From Methylocystis sp. Sn-Cys (GTDB lineage Bacteria; Pseudomonadota; Alphaproteobacteria; Rhizobiales; Beijerinckiaceae): a stretch of 64,000 nt of DNA. Positions within the stretch are counted from its first letter, which is position 1, and each line of letters starts with the position of its first letter. The DNA lies in NCBI RefSeq assembly GCF_016745395.1, contig NZ_JAERVJ010000003.1:1-64000 (forward strand), written 5' to 3'. Positions 30,401 through 38,870 of the stretch are shown here, piece after piece. A program made the translations under genes and the position numbers. The notes under the pieces were generated by a model. That model did not search any database, was not told the DNA's origin, and saw nothing but the letters and a program-made list of their open reading frames with translations.

Positions 30401-30609
30401 GGCTCGTGCCGATCCTTTGGAGCACCGGCGCGGGGTCGGAGGTCATGCAGCGCATCGCGGTCCCGATGATCGGCGGGATGGTGTCGTCGACCTTGCTGAC
30501 GCTTTTGGTCATTCCGGCGATCTACGCTTTGATCAAGGGCGTGGGCTTGCCGGCGGACGATCAACCGAGCTTGCGCGTGGTTACAAAGTCGATGGCGGGG
30601 CCGGTGTAG
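27445..30609 (+). CDS. cusA: Heavy-metal efflux RND pump CusA-like
   Basis: 1054 residues, typical CusA/CzcA length. Proton-relay helix GAMVDAAIVMIENAHK (about 398-413) has the single Asp-Ala pattern of heavy-metal RNDs, unlike the double Asp of drug RNDs in this window. The methionine-rich porter segment is visible (SEFMPALNEGALLYMPTTLP near 550-570), and further methionines occur at the expected cleft positions (ETV and NAWTMPIRNRIDMLATGI near 650). Monovalent metal (Cu/Ag) is thus likelier than divalent Zn/Co, though unproven. Start overlaps the cusB stop. The operon ends here and is followed by a dispersed repeat. Confidence 0.92.
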   Translation: MIGRLIAWSARNLVLIFVGTAFAVAAGLYALRTLPLDAIPDLSDVQAIVYTEYPGQAPQVVEDQVTYPLTSAMLTVPRSKVVRGFSFFGVSFVYVIFEDGVDVYWARSRVLEYLSAATKRLPAGAAPVLGPDATGVGWVYQYALVAKEMTLAELRSLQDWTLRYGLAKAEGVAEVASVGGFVRQYNVVVDPNRLRALNIPLSRIREVIRANNADVGGRTVELSEFEFIVRGRGYLKGVTDLENIVLRVGGGTPLLLKDVARIELGPDERRGITELNGEGEVASGIALQRYGANALTVIDNVKAALAQLAPSLPKGVEIVPVYDRSELIHAAIETLRGALVEESVIVALVCVVFLLHFRSALVAIIMLPVGVLMAFAAMKALGLGSNIMSLGGIAIAIGAMVDAAIVMIENAHKRLERAPPDTPRIDILIDAATEVGPALFFSLLIITVSFLPIFTLESQEGRLFSPLAYTKTFAMASSALLSVTLVPALMVIFVRGKIVSEERNPINRALIYIYRPIIRLVMRSKIPTVVLALAAVAVTIIPARQLGSEFMPALNEGALLYMPTTLPGLSVTKAAQLLQTQDRIIKSFPEVKSTFGKAGRAATATDPAPLEMFETVIDLKPKAEWRPGVTVESLVADMDAALQFPGVSNAWTMPIRNRIDMLATGIRTPVGVKIMGRDLAQLEGLARQVEKVVKGVRGAASAYAERVMGGYYLDIIPDRAALARYGLMMDDVQATIATALGGETVTTTVEGRERYGVNVRYPRDFRSSPRAIASDVLIPLAGGGTIPLGEVAKVELVRGPTSIRTENGQLAVYIFVDVRDRDIGGFVTEAQKAVSEAVQFPAGSYAVWSGQYEYLERAEARMRVVVPVTLAIIFLLLYLNFRKITETLIVMLSLPFALVGGVWLMWFMNFNMSVAVGVGFIALAGVAAETGVVMLIYLDAARQEIAAQRAAEGKAFTKMDLHKAIMLGAVERVRPKMMTVVAIMAGLVPILWSTGAGSEVMQRIAVPMIGGMVSSTLLTLLVIPAIYALIKGVGLPADDQPSLRVVTKSMAGPV

Positions 30610-30626
30610 GCCTTTGTGGTTCGGTG

Positions 30627-30765
30627 TTGATCCCGACGCTCGCAAAACGAGCGATCGGAAATACTGCCGTCGTTGCGAGGAGGCGGAGCCGACGAAGCAA
30701 ACCAGCGCCGCATCGCTGCCCTGGATTGCTTCGCTTCGCTCGCAATGACGGGCTCTGGGTCAGGC
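30627..30765. repeat. Composite dispersed repeat, second full copy
   Basis: tgatcccgacgctcgcaaaacg opens a copy of the element seen at 19999-20226, including the hairpin unit 30668-30750 (ttgcgaggaggcggagccga ... attgcttcgcttcgctcgc). It separates cusA from the convergent VanZ-like gene, whose last codons overlap its right end. Confidence 0.85.
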
Positions 30766-31116
30766 GCGGGGCCAGAGACGCGCCAAGGCGGCGCCACATG
30801 CGAGCCCAACGGTCAGTCCCGTTGAGCTGGCTAAGGCGTCGAGAAGGTCGGGCGACCGCCCGGGGATGAAACTCTGAATCCCCTCCAAGACGACGCTCGC
30901 GATAACGAGCGCGCCCCAAATCAGCGCCCGCGTTCTACGGCGTCGATACGCAATGCTGAAAAGGAGCCCCGTTCCTGCATAGGCGATAAAATGTTCGAGC
31001 TTTCCCGGCAGAGCAGTGTGCGGGCGAGCGTCGCCGGGCGCCAGTGAAAGCGCCAGGATCGCCAAGACGCATGCCCAAGCGAGCATGCGGATCATTCGAT
31101 GAGCTGCGCTCGCCAC
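30760..31116 (-). CDS. VanZ-like small integral membrane protein
   Basis: 118 residues, about four predicted helices (WACVLAILALSLAP, LEHFIAYAGTGLLFSIAY, ALIWGALVIASVVLEGIQ, GLTVGLACGAALARLW). The motif KLEHFIAYAGTG...EGIQSFIPGRSPDLLDALASSTG is the VanZ-like pattern. GTG at 31116 has GGAG eight bases upstream; GTG 31122 is too close to it. Biochemical role of such stand-alone VanZ-like proteins is unknown. Its gene is monocistronic and divergent from the decarboxylase gene. Confidence 0.8.
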   Translation of the reverse strand: MASAAHRMIRMLAWACVLAILALSLAPGDARPHTALPGKLEHFIAYAGTGLLFSIAYRRRRTRALIWGALVIASVVLEGIQSFIPGRSPDLLDALASSTGLTVGLACGAALARLWPRA

Positions 31117-31326
31117 GTTCACTTCTCCATCGTCGTCACCTTTCGCCCGCCCGAGCGAAAGGAAAGGACGTGCTCAATATGTATCTCAAACCCGGCGTCT
31201 GGAAAGCAGTCCCTTAGCAAACGCCGACTTACCGAATGCCCGTGCAAATAGTAAGCGTCGGTTGACAGATCCACGCTAAGCTTGTCACCTCCGGCAATGT
31301 TTGGGCAGAAGCGGCAGAGGGACATC

Positions 31327-32316
31327 ATGGACGGGAAGATCGGGCTCGAGGAGCATTTCGGCACGGCGGATTTTCTTCACGATTCCGAAGGCGTCGTGCC
31401 TGCCGACCGTTGGGACGTGCTGAAAAGCAGGATTCTCGACATCCACGACCGCCGTCTGCGGCTGATGGACGAATACGGCATGGAGATGATGATCCTGTCG
31501 CTGACCTCGCCCGGAATACAAGAGATTCCAGACGCCCCCACGGCCATCGAAACCGCCCGACGCTTGAACGATTATCTTGCGGAACAGGTCGCCAAACGAC
31601 CGGATCGGTTTCAAGGCTTTGCGGCGCTGCCGATGCAGGACCCGGACGCGGCCTGTGTTGAGTTGGAGCGCTGCATCGGCGCCCTCGGCTTTCGCGGCGC
31701 CCTTGTGAACGGCTTCACCGAGCTTGGCGCCGACCGTGAGGCTCTGTATTACGACATGCCGAGGTACCGTCCGTTCTGGGCGCTCATGGAGCAACTCGGC
31801 GCGCCATTCTACCTTCATCCGCGTAATCCGCTGCCGCGCAACGCCGGCGTTTACGAGGGGCAGGAATGGCTCATGGGGCCCACCTGGGCCTTCGGCAGCG
31901 AAACGGCGGTGCATGCCTTGCGCTTGATGGGATCGGGCCTCTTCGACGAGCATCCTGGCCTGGCCATCATCATGGGGCATCTCGGTGAAGGGCTCCCTTA
32001 CAGCATCTGGCGCGTCGATCATCACAACGCATGGGCCAAGGCGCCGCCCAAGCACAAAGCGAAGCGCGGCCTTCGCGACTATTTCCAGGAAAACTTCTAC
32101 CTGACGACGTCGGGCAACTTTCACACGCCGACGCTGATGTGCGCGATTGCCGAACTGGGCGCCGACCACGTCCTGTTCTCGACGGATTGGCCTTTCGAAA
32201 ACATCGACCAAGCCGCCCTTTGGTTCGATGCGGTCGATATGAGCGAAGGCGACCGCCGTAAAATCGGCCGAACGAACGCGCAGAAGCTGTTCAAATTAGG
32301 CGGCGACGGCGCCTAG
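31327..32316 (+). CDS. Gamma-resorcylate (2,6-dihydroxybenzoate) decarboxylase-like amidohydrolase
   Basis: 329 residues, matching the family length. It starts MDGKIGLEEHF, giving metal ligands Glu8 and His10; His164 (LHPRNP), catalytic His218 (GHLGEG) and Asp287 (STDWPFEN) fall at exactly the positions known for gamma-resorcylate decarboxylase, a Mn-dependent non-oxidative decarboxylase of the ACMSD/amidohydrolase group. The reaction is reversible conversion of 2,6-dihydroxybenzoate to resorcinol and CO2. ATG has AGAGGG upstream. No resorcinol hydroxylase or ring-cleavage genes are near; a sulfatase gene follows after 46 bases. Substrate could be a related hydroxybenzoate. Confidence 0.88.
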   Translation: MDGKIGLEEHFGTADFLHDSEGVVPADRWDVLKSRILDIHDRRLRLMDEYGMEMMILSLTSPGIQEIPDAPTAIETARRLNDYLAEQVAKRPDRFQGFAALPMQDPDAACVELERCIGALGFRGALVNGFTELGADREALYYDMPRYRPFWALMEQLGAPFYLHPRNPLPRNAGVYEGQEWLMGPTWAFGSETAVHALRLMGSGLFDEHPGLAIIMGHLGEGLPYSIWRVDHHNAWAKAPPKHKAKRGLRDYFQENFYLTTSGNFHTPTLMCAIAELGADHVLFSTDWPFENIDQAALWFDAVDMSEGDRRKIGRTNAQKLFKLGGDGA

Positions 32317-32327
32317 CCGCGCCGTCG
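32304..32327 (+). terminator. Hairpin spanning the decarboxylase stop codon
   Basis: CGACGGCG (32304-32311) and CGCCGTCG (32320-32327) pair around an 8-base loop with the TAG stop. No T-run follows, so it may act as a processing or attenuation element between the decarboxylase and sulfatase genes, not as a full terminator. Confidence 0.35.
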
Positions 32328-32362
32328 ATTGGCCCAACACGTTTAGTCACGAGAGAAGCGCG

Positions 32363-34156
32363 ATGAAGAACGGTGACGATCTGACAAATCCTTCTCGTCG
32401 CGCCATACTGACGTCCAGCGCCACCCTTGTTGGCGCGAGCGTCGTTCCTCAGACGCAGGCCAACGCTCACAGCGAGCTTCCACAAAACAACACCGCCACC
32501 GCGCCCGAATTGCCGCCGCAAGGTTACAACATCCTTTTCATCCTGGTGGATCAGGAGCGGTTTTTTCCTAAGTGGCCATTCCCGGTCCCGGCCCGCGAGT
32601 GGCTCAAGAAGAACGGCGTCACATTCAACAACCACCAGATTGGCGCCTCGGTATGCTCGCCGGCCCGCTCGGTCATTTACACCGGCCAGCATATTCAACA
32701 CACGGGCGTCTTCGATCTGATGAACTATCTGTGGCAGCCGGACATGTCGACGAAGGTGAGAACCGTCGGCGACCGCCTGCAGCAGCTCGGCTACTATCCG
32801 GTTTACCAGGGCAAATGGCACCTCTCGTATAACCTCGATCAGGCCAAGCGCCCGTTTGAGGCGCCGGTGCAGGAGTACCGGAAAATCCTCGAGAGCTATG
32901 GCTTCAAGGATTTTTTCGGCTACGGCGACATCATCGATAAGGAACTCGGCGGCTACCGGTACGACGCGGATACGGCGTCGATCGCGATCACCTGGATGCG
33001 AACCGAGGGCGAGAAACTGCGGGCCGAGGGCAAGCCTTGGTTCATGGCCGTAAACTTCGTCAATCCACACGATGTGATGTATATCGATGCCGACCTTCCC
33101 GGGCGCCCTGTCCAAGGCAAGAAGCACGCACTTGGCATTGCGCCGCCGCCCGATGACGAGATTTACTCGGCCAGTTGGGACGGCGTTCCTTTACCCAGCA
33201 CGCGCAGCCAGCCTCTCGACGCGCCAGGCCGTCCCGAGGCCCACAAGATCTACGGCGATATTCAATATCTCTTCTCTGGCGAGTGGCCCGATGAAGACCG
33301 CCGCTGGCGTCTCCTGCAGAACTATTACTTCAACTGCATTCGCGACTGCGACCGCCGGGTCATGCGTGTCCTGGAGGCGTTGAAGGCGCACAGGCTCGAC
33401 AAGAATACGATTGTTATCTTCACCTCGGACCATGGCGAGTATGGCGGCTGCCATCAGATGCGGGGCAAGGGCAATTCCGCCTACCGCCAGCAAAACCACG
33501 TGCCGCTCATGATCTATCATCCGGCATATCCGGGCGGCGTGGAGTGCAACGCGGTCACATCGCAAATCGACCTCGCGCCGACCATCCTTGGCCTGACGGG
33601 GCTCGATAAGGAAAAAATCAAGCAGGCTTCGGAGGGGTTGAAGGGCAGGGACATTTCGGCGCTTCTGAAGAGCCCAGCGACAGCGAAGGAAGACACGCTG
33701 CGGTCCGGCGCGCTGTTCTGCTTCGACATGCTGCTGTTTCAGGACGCCTTCTGGATCGCCAATCTGTACGACTTCATGGAGTCGGCGAAGGTTCCCGATA
33801 AGAAAAAGATCAAGGCTCTGAAACAGAAAGAGCCGAACTTTCACCACCGGGTGTCGATGCGCAGCGTGTTCGACGGGCGCTATCGTTTCTCGCGCTACTT
33901 TTCGCCCTTGCAGTTCAACACGCCCACGACAATGGAAGAGCTACTGGCCAGGAACGACCTCGAGCTCTTCGACCACAAGAGCGATCCCGAGGAAGTCGAG
34001 AATCTCGCCATGAAACCCAAGGAGCGAGGCGAACTGATCATGGCCCTCAACGCCAAGCTCAACACGCTGGTTGCGAACGAAGTGGGCGTGGATGACGGCA
34101 GTTTCCTGCCGATCCGAAACGGCAAGTGGCGTTTCTCTCCCAAGAGCGAGCGCTGA
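32363..34156 (+). CDS. Exported sulfatase-family hydrolase
   Basis: 597 residues. N-terminus has a twin-arginine-like start (NPSRRAILTSSATLVGAS) before a weak hydrophobic stretch, suggesting Tat export. The sulfatase fingerprint CSPAR with Cys98 (VCSPARSVIYTGQH) is the formylglycine site; metal-site residues occur in ILVDQER (about 60) and TSDHGEYGG (about 355). C-terminal block DLELFDHKSDPEEVENLA is the usual sulfatase end. Cleaves a sulfate (or phosphonate) ester; substrate unknown. No formylglycine-generating enzyme is seen nearby. It follows the decarboxylase gene closely in the same direction, so the two may act on a sulfated aromatic, which is speculative. Confidence 0.87.
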   Translation: MKNGDDLTNPSRRAILTSSATLVGASVVPQTQANAHSELPQNNTATAPELPPQGYNILFILVDQERFFPKWPFPVPAREWLKKNGVTFNNHQIGASVCSPARSVIYTGQHIQHTGVFDLMNYLWQPDMSTKVRTVGDRLQQLGYYPVYQGKWHLSYNLDQAKRPFEAPVQEYRKILESYGFKDFFGYGDIIDKELGGYRYDADTASIAITWMRTEGEKLRAEGKPWFMAVNFVNPHDVMYIDADLPGRPVQGKKHALGIAPPPDDEIYSASWDGVPLPSTRSQPLDAPGRPEAHKIYGDIQYLFSGEWPDEDRRWRLLQNYYFNCIRDCDRRVMRVLEALKAHRLDKNTIVIFTSDHGEYGGCHQMRGKGNSAYRQQNHVPLMIYHPAYPGGVECNAVTSQIDLAPTILGLTGLDKEKIKQASEGLKGRDISALLKSPATAKEDTLRSGALFCFDMLLFQDAFWIANLYDFMESAKVPDKKKIKALKQKEPNFHHRVSMRSVFDGRYRFSRYFSPLQFNTPTTMEELLARNDLELFDHKSDPEEVENLAMKPKERGELIMALNAKLNTLVANEVGVDDGSFLPIRNGKWRFSPKSER

Positions 34157-34178
34157 TCTCCGAAGGTCGCCGCCTCGT

Positions 34179-34329
34179 TTGAACAGCTCGCATTGGGGCT
34201 TGTCATTCCCGGCGGGCTGAAAGCCCGACCGGGAATCCAGATCCACGAGAGCGGTTTTGCTCTGGATTCCCGATCGCTCGCTTCGCGAGCGTCGGGAATG
34301 ACACCGAACCAATCAAGCGGATCTCGCCT
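34179..34329 (+). repeat. Dispersed CATTCCCG-type palindromic repeat, best-preserved copy
   Basis: Runs from ttgaacagctcgcattgggg to accgaaccaatcaagcggat with two internal palindromes (cattcccgg...ccgggaat and attcccgatcgctcgcttcgcgagcgtcgggaat). It fills the gap between the sulfatase gene and the end of the convergent RND gene. Parts recur at 5797-5855, 6050-6175, 19999-20226 and 30627-30765. Confidence 0.85.
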
Positions 34330-34346
34330 AAGCCGCCCGCAGGGGA

Positions 34347-37300
34347 TCAGGCAATTTCCGCCTCCATTTCTTCCAGAGTCTTGGGCTCCGTCTTCTTCGG
34401 GGTGTGAGAGTTTCCGCGCCAGCGCTCGTCCAGCGTCTGCAGCACCACGAAGAACGCCGGCACGAGGAGAACCGCGAGGACGGTCGACGAAATCATTCCG
34501 GTGAAGACGCTGGTGCCGAGCGACCTGCGGGAATTGGCGCCGGCGCCCGTCGCCAAAACGAGCGGGAGAACGCCGAGAATAAAGGCGATCGACGTCATCA
34601 GGATGGGACGAAAGCGCGAGCGCGCCGCGTCGATCGCCGATTCCAGTATCGGCTTGCCGTCATTGAGGCGCGCTTCGCGCGCGACCTCGACGATCAAGAT
34701 GCCGTTCTTGGCCGAAAGGGCGATCAGCAGCATCAGTCCGATCTGCACATAAAGATTATTGTCGATGCCGAGGCTGGTCAGGGTCAAGGCCGGCCCGACC
34801 AGAGCCAGGGGAACGGCCGCGATCACCGCCAGCGGCAGCAGCCAGCTTTCATATTGACCCGCGAGCACGAGATAGACGAGAAGCACGGACATGGCGAAAC
34901 CCAGATAAAGCAGGTTTCCCGTGATCTCCTCCTGATAGGAGACGGCGCTCCACGCGTAGCCCATGTCGCTCGGCAAGGTTTTGGCGGCCACGGACTCCAT
35001 GTGCTCCATCGCCTGGCCCGAGCTGACGCCCGGCGCAGACCCTCCCGTGATCGTGGCGGAGGGGTAGAGATTGAAGAGCGTAATCAGGGGAGGCGCCGAG
35101 GTTTGCGTCAGTTGCGCGAGCGTTCCGATCGCCACCATGTTCCCGTCCGTCCCGCGAACATACATGTTCAACAGGTCTTCCGGTTGAAGGCGAAATTGCG
35201 AGTCAGCCTGCACATAGACTTGCAGGACCTGCCCGAACTTGGTGAATTGGCTGACATAGGAGGAGCCGACATAAGACGTCAGCGCCGAGAAGACGTCTCC
35301 GACGGAAACTTTGACCGTCTCTGCCTGAACGCGGTCGACGTTCAGCCCGACATGCGGCGAATTGGCCCGGAAAGTGGTGGAAGGCTGCTGCAGCGCGGCG
35401 TCGGCCTGCGCATTTTTCACCATGTTTTGCGCCGCCACGCCCAGTTTCGCATAGTCGAAGCTGCCGCCCATCAAATTCACTTGCATCTGGAAGCCAGAGG
35501 CGTTTCCGACGCCCTGGATGGCGGGCGGCGCCACCACGACCGCCAGGCCGTCCGAGATGCTCGCCAACTTCTTCTGTACAATTTTCGTAAGCGACGCTAT
35601 GTCCTGGTCCTTGGCCTTTCCGCGCGCGTCCCAGTCATCGAGGGCCAAATAGGCGACTCCGGCGTTGGAGAGCACGGCGTTGTTGTCGAGCACCGAAACG
35701 CCGGCGATGGTGATCACATTCTTCACGCCGGGCGTCGACATCCCGCTGCGCGCCGCTTCGCTCAAAGTGTTGGCCGTGCGTTCGAGCGACGCGCCTTCCG
35801 GCAGTTGCGCCACCACGATTAGATAGCCCTGGTCCTCGTTGGGGATGAAGGCTTTCGGCAAACGCGCGATCCCCCACACAGCCAAAGCCGAAATCGCGAG
35901 ACCGATCAGCACAACCATTTTCGAACGCGCCACCAGCACGCCGACGAAGCGGATGTAGATGCCTTCGAGGTAATTATAGGCAATGTTGAAGGCGCGATAA
36001 AAGGCGTTGGTGTTTTCAGCCTGTTGTGGGCGCAGCCACTGGGCGCATTGCGTCGGCTTCAAGGTCGCCGCATTGATCGCGCTGATGAGCGCTGTCGTCG
36101 CGATGACGACAGCGAATTGCGCGAGCATCTTGCCCGAGAGCCCGGGCAAAAAAGCGGGCGGGACGAAAACGGCCATCAGGACGAGGGTGATGCCGATGAT
36201 CGGCCCGAACAACTCTTTCATGGCGCGGATCGCGGCGTCATGGCCGGACATGCCCTGCTCGATATATTTCGACGCGCCCTCGACGATGACGATGGCGTCG
36301 TCGACGACAATGCCAATCGCCAGCACGACGCCGAACAGGGTCGACATGTTGATGCTGTAACCCAGCGCCGCCATGCCGGCGAAGGCGCCAATGATTGTCA
36401 CCGGCACGGTCGTCGCGGGGACGAGCGTCGCGCGGAAGTTTTGCAAAAACACCAGAATGACGACAAGGACGAGGATGCCGGCCTCGTACAGCGTCGTGTA
36501 AACCTCATTGATGGAGGTTTTGACGAAATCCGTGGTGTCGAGGGGAAGGGTATATTGCAGATCCTGCGGGAAACGCCGCGCCAGCTCCACCATCTTGGCG
36601 CGCACCTCCTGCGAAACCTGAATCGCGTTGGCGTCCGGCGTCTGGAAAATGGCGATGCAGCCCGCGGGACGATCGTTCATCTTGCATTGTTGCGAGTAGT
36701 TCTGCGAGCCAAGCTCGACTCGGCCGATATCCTTGACCCTGACGAGACGTCCGCCCTGAACCGTCCCTTCGGACTTCACGATGATGTTCTCGAACTCCCC
36801 GGGATCGTTGAAGCGTGAGCGAATATCGACCGTGTATTGGAAATCCTGATTTTTCGCGGCGGGCGGCATGCCTGTCTGTCCGGCCGCCACGAGCTGGCTT
36901 TGTTGATTGATGGCGGTGCTGACATCCTGGGGCGTCAGTCCGAAGGAATAGAGCTTGCGCGGATCCATCCAGACCCGCATGGCGTATTTCGCCGCGCCGA
37001 AGACGGTGACATTGGCGACGCCATGCAGGCGCGCCAGCTCGTTCACGAGATTGATTGTCGCGTAATTGCTGAGGAAGGAGGCGTCGAAGGTTCCCTTTGG
37101 CGAATTCAGCGCAATGATCTGTAGGATCGCGGTGGATTTTTTCTGAACGGTCACGCCCTGCGACTGTACGGCGGCAGGAAGCGAAGACAGCGCATTGGAT
37201 ACCCGATTCTGGACGAGCACCTGCGCCATGTCGGGGTCCGTCCCGATCTTGAAGGTCACGATGAGCTGGTAGCTGCCGTCGGCCGCGCTCGTCGAGGACA

Positions 37301-37535
37301 TGTAAAGCATATTGTCGACGCCATTGACCTGCAACTCGATGGGCAGGGCGACGTTGTCGATCACCGTCTGTGGGCTGGCGCCCGGATAGTTGGTCGAGAC
37401 CACCACGGTCGGCGGAACGATATTGGGATATTGGGCGACCGGCAGGCTCCGCATCGCAACGAGGCCGATTACCACGATCACGACCGCAATGACGTTTGCG
37501 AGGATGGGATGTTCGATAAAGAATTTCGAGATCAT
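34347..37535 (-). CDS. RND multidrug efflux pump (HAE1, AcrB/MexF-like)
   Basis: 1062 residues. N-terminus MISKFFIEHPILANVIAVVI is typical of HAE1 pumps. Proton-relay Asp pair is in VLAIGIVVDDAIVIVEGASK (about residue 400-420); the second half has LLIALSAKNGILIVEVAREA. Long porter loops as in AcrB. The ATG overlaps the stop of the adaptor gene (37532-37535), and the last gene upstream is the outer membrane factor, so all three parts are co-transcribed. Substrates likely amphiphilic drugs or solvents by family; no regulator gene (TetR/LysR) lies next to the operon. Confidence 0.92.
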   Translation of the reverse strand: MISKFFIEHPILANVIAVVIVVIGLVAMRSLPVAQYPNIVPPTVVVSTNYPGASPQTVIDNVALPIELQVNGVDNMLYMSSTSAADGSYQLIVTFKIGTDPDMAQVLVQNRVSNALSSLPAAVQSQGVTVQKKSTAILQIIALNSPKGTFDASFLSNYATINLVNELARLHGVANVTVFGAAKYAMRVWMDPRKLYSFGLTPQDVSTAINQQSQLVAAGQTGMPPAAKNQDFQYTVDIRSRFNDPGEFENIIVKSEGTVQGGRLVRVKDIGRVELGSQNYSQQCKMNDRPAGCIAIFQTPDANAIQVSQEVRAKMVELARRFPQDLQYTLPLDTTDFVKTSINEVYTTLYEAGILVLVVILVFLQNFRATLVPATTVPVTIIGAFAGMAALGYSINMSTLFGVVLAIGIVVDDAIVIVEGASKYIEQGMSGHDAAIRAMKELFGPIIGITLVLMAVFVPPAFLPGLSGKMLAQFAVVIATTALISAINAATLKPTQCAQWLRPQQAENTNAFYRAFNIAYNYLEGIYIRFVGVLVARSKMVVLIGLAISALAVWGIARLPKAFIPNEDQGYLIVVAQLPEGASLERTANTLSEAARSGMSTPGVKNVITIAGVSVLDNNAVLSNAGVAYLALDDWDARGKAKDQDIASLTKIVQKKLASISDGLAVVVAPPAIQGVGNASGFQMQVNLMGGSFDYAKLGVAAQNMVKNAQADAALQQPSTTFRANSPHVGLNVDRVQAETVKVSVGDVFSALTSYVGSSYVSQFTKFGQVLQVYVQADSQFRLQPEDLLNMYVRGTDGNMVAIGTLAQLTQTSAPPLITLFNLYPSATITGGSAPGVSSGQAMEHMESVAAKTLPSDMGYAWSAVSYQEEITGNLLYLGFAMSVLLVYLVLAGQYESWLLPLAVIAAVPLALVGPALTLTSLGIDNNLYVQIGLMLLIALSAKNGILIVEVAREARLNDGKPILESAIDAARSRFRPILMTSIAFILGVLPLVLATGAGANSRRSLGTSVFTGMISSTVLAVLLVPAFFVVLQTLDERWRGNSHTPKKTEPKTLEEMEAEIA

Positions 37536-38839
37536 TGCTGATCGGCGCTCCCCTCGATTGCCGTCAGCCTGGGCGTGACCTTGACTCCGGCCGAAACGCG
37601 CCAGAAATCCCCGACGACGATGCGATCGTCGCTCTGAATGCCGGAGAGGATGACGCGAAGGTTGCCGTCGAGATCGCCAAGCTGAACATAGCGTTGCTCG
37701 ACCACATCATCCTTGTTCAGCACGTAGAGAAAGCGGCCGACTTGATCCGATTGCACGGCGCGATCCGGCACGAGCAACGCTCCCGGCAATACGCGGGCTT
37801 TCGGCAAACGAATCTGCACGAAAAAGCCGGGCAGAAGCCTGTGGTTGGGATTATCCAGCACGCCGCGCACGTAGAGCGTCCCGGTCTTGGGATCGATGCC
37901 GGGCGCGACATATTGAATTGTCCCGCGGAAGGGATAATCGCCCTGGTTCTCCATGCCGACCTCGACGGGAACCTGCATAAGTTCGGCGTGGCTCGGCATG
38001 CGTTGATTCAGGTTCTTTCGAACCGTCAGAAATTCCGTTTCGCTGAGGTTGGCCACGACATAGATCGGGTCGAGCTGGAGGATGTCGGCGAGGACGGTGC
38101 GCTGGCCGGAGCCCCCGACCGTATTGCCCGGGTCGACATAACGCTTGCTCATCTGGCCGTCGAAGGGGGCGCGAACCTCGGTGTAACTGAGATTGAGCTT
38201 TGCGATGTCGACTTGCGCTCTGGCCGAGGCGAGATCGGCCTCGGTTTTTTTGGTCTGGAAATTCCACTGATCGACGACGACCTGCGCCGCCGCGCCCTTC
38301 TTTTGCAGCGCTTCGTAACGGGCGGTCTCGATCTTCGCATAGACGAGCGCCGCTTCCAGCGCGCGGACCTGGGCTTCCGCCTGTTGAAGCTGATCCTTGT
38401 ATTGCTGCTGCTGGATCGTGAACAGAATGTCGCCCTTCTTGACGATCTGGCCGTCGAGAAAGTGAATCTTCTCGAGATAGCCTTCGACGCGGGCGATGAG
38501 GTTGACCGTGTTGATCGGCGTCGCATTGCCGGTGAGCTGAATATATTCGGTCACCTTTTGAACTTTGGGGCGCACGACCGGGACCGACGGACCCGCCGAT
38601 TGAGCGGCGACCACGGCCGTCGGCTTGCTCGCAGAGCTTTGCGCGGTTTTTTCCTGCGCCGGGGGTTGGGAACTATCGCTTGCGCCGAAAAGCTTGCTCC
38701 ATGCCGACTCCGCGAGGCACGGCTGCGTCGATCCGCCAAGGAGCGCGCCGACGACGGCCAGCGCGGCGCCAGGACGCGACGTCCCGTTGCGAGCTCTTGA
38801 GCAGCCCGCGCCTCGCGCCAAATGAATAATGACCATCAT
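37532..38839 (-). CDS. Membrane fusion protein of RND efflux system (MexE/AcrA-like)
   Basis: 435 residues. N-terminal hydrophobic segment (GAALAVVGALLGGSTQPCLA) followed by a long low-complexity linker rich in Ser, Ala and Gln (about 45-90), then the barrel-sandwich (ARVEGYLEKIHFLDGQIVKK), the alpha-hairpin with a coiled coil, and the beta-barrel (YTEVRAPFDGQMSKRYVDPG). Two adjacent ATGs at 38839/38836 are possible starts. The linker is longer than in AcrA. Connects the RND pump to the outer membrane factor encoded 31 bases upstream. Confidence 0.9.
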   Translation of the reverse strand: MMVIIHLARGAGCSRARNGTSRPGAALAVVGALLGGSTQPCLAESAWSKLFGASDSSQPPAQEKTAQSSASKPTAVVAAQSAGPSVPVVRPKVQKVTEYIQLTGNATPINTVNLIARVEGYLEKIHFLDGQIVKKGDILFTIQQQQYKDQLQQAEAQVRALEAALVYAKIETARYEALQKKGAAAQVVVDQWNFQTKKTEADLASARAQVDIAKLNLSYTEVRAPFDGQMSKRYVDPGNTVGGSGQRTVLADILQLDPIYVVANLSETEFLTVRKNLNQRMPSHAELMQVPVEVGMENQGDYPFRGTIQYVAPGIDPKTGTLYVRGVLDNPNHRLLPGFFVQIRLPKARVLPGALLVPDRAVQSDQVGRFLYVLNKDDVVEQRYVQLGDLDGNLRVILSGIQSDDRIVVGDFWRVSAGVKVTPRLTAIEGSADQQ

Positions 38840-38870
38840 CGCGAATCGCCCTTTGCTTTTGCCTTCGTCC

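Noticed and set aside
31119-31364. 81-codon minus frame between the VanZ-like and decarboxylase genes
   Set aside because: Overlaps the decarboxylase start on the opposite strand and has no motif or clear ribosome binding site; more likely a divergent promoter region.
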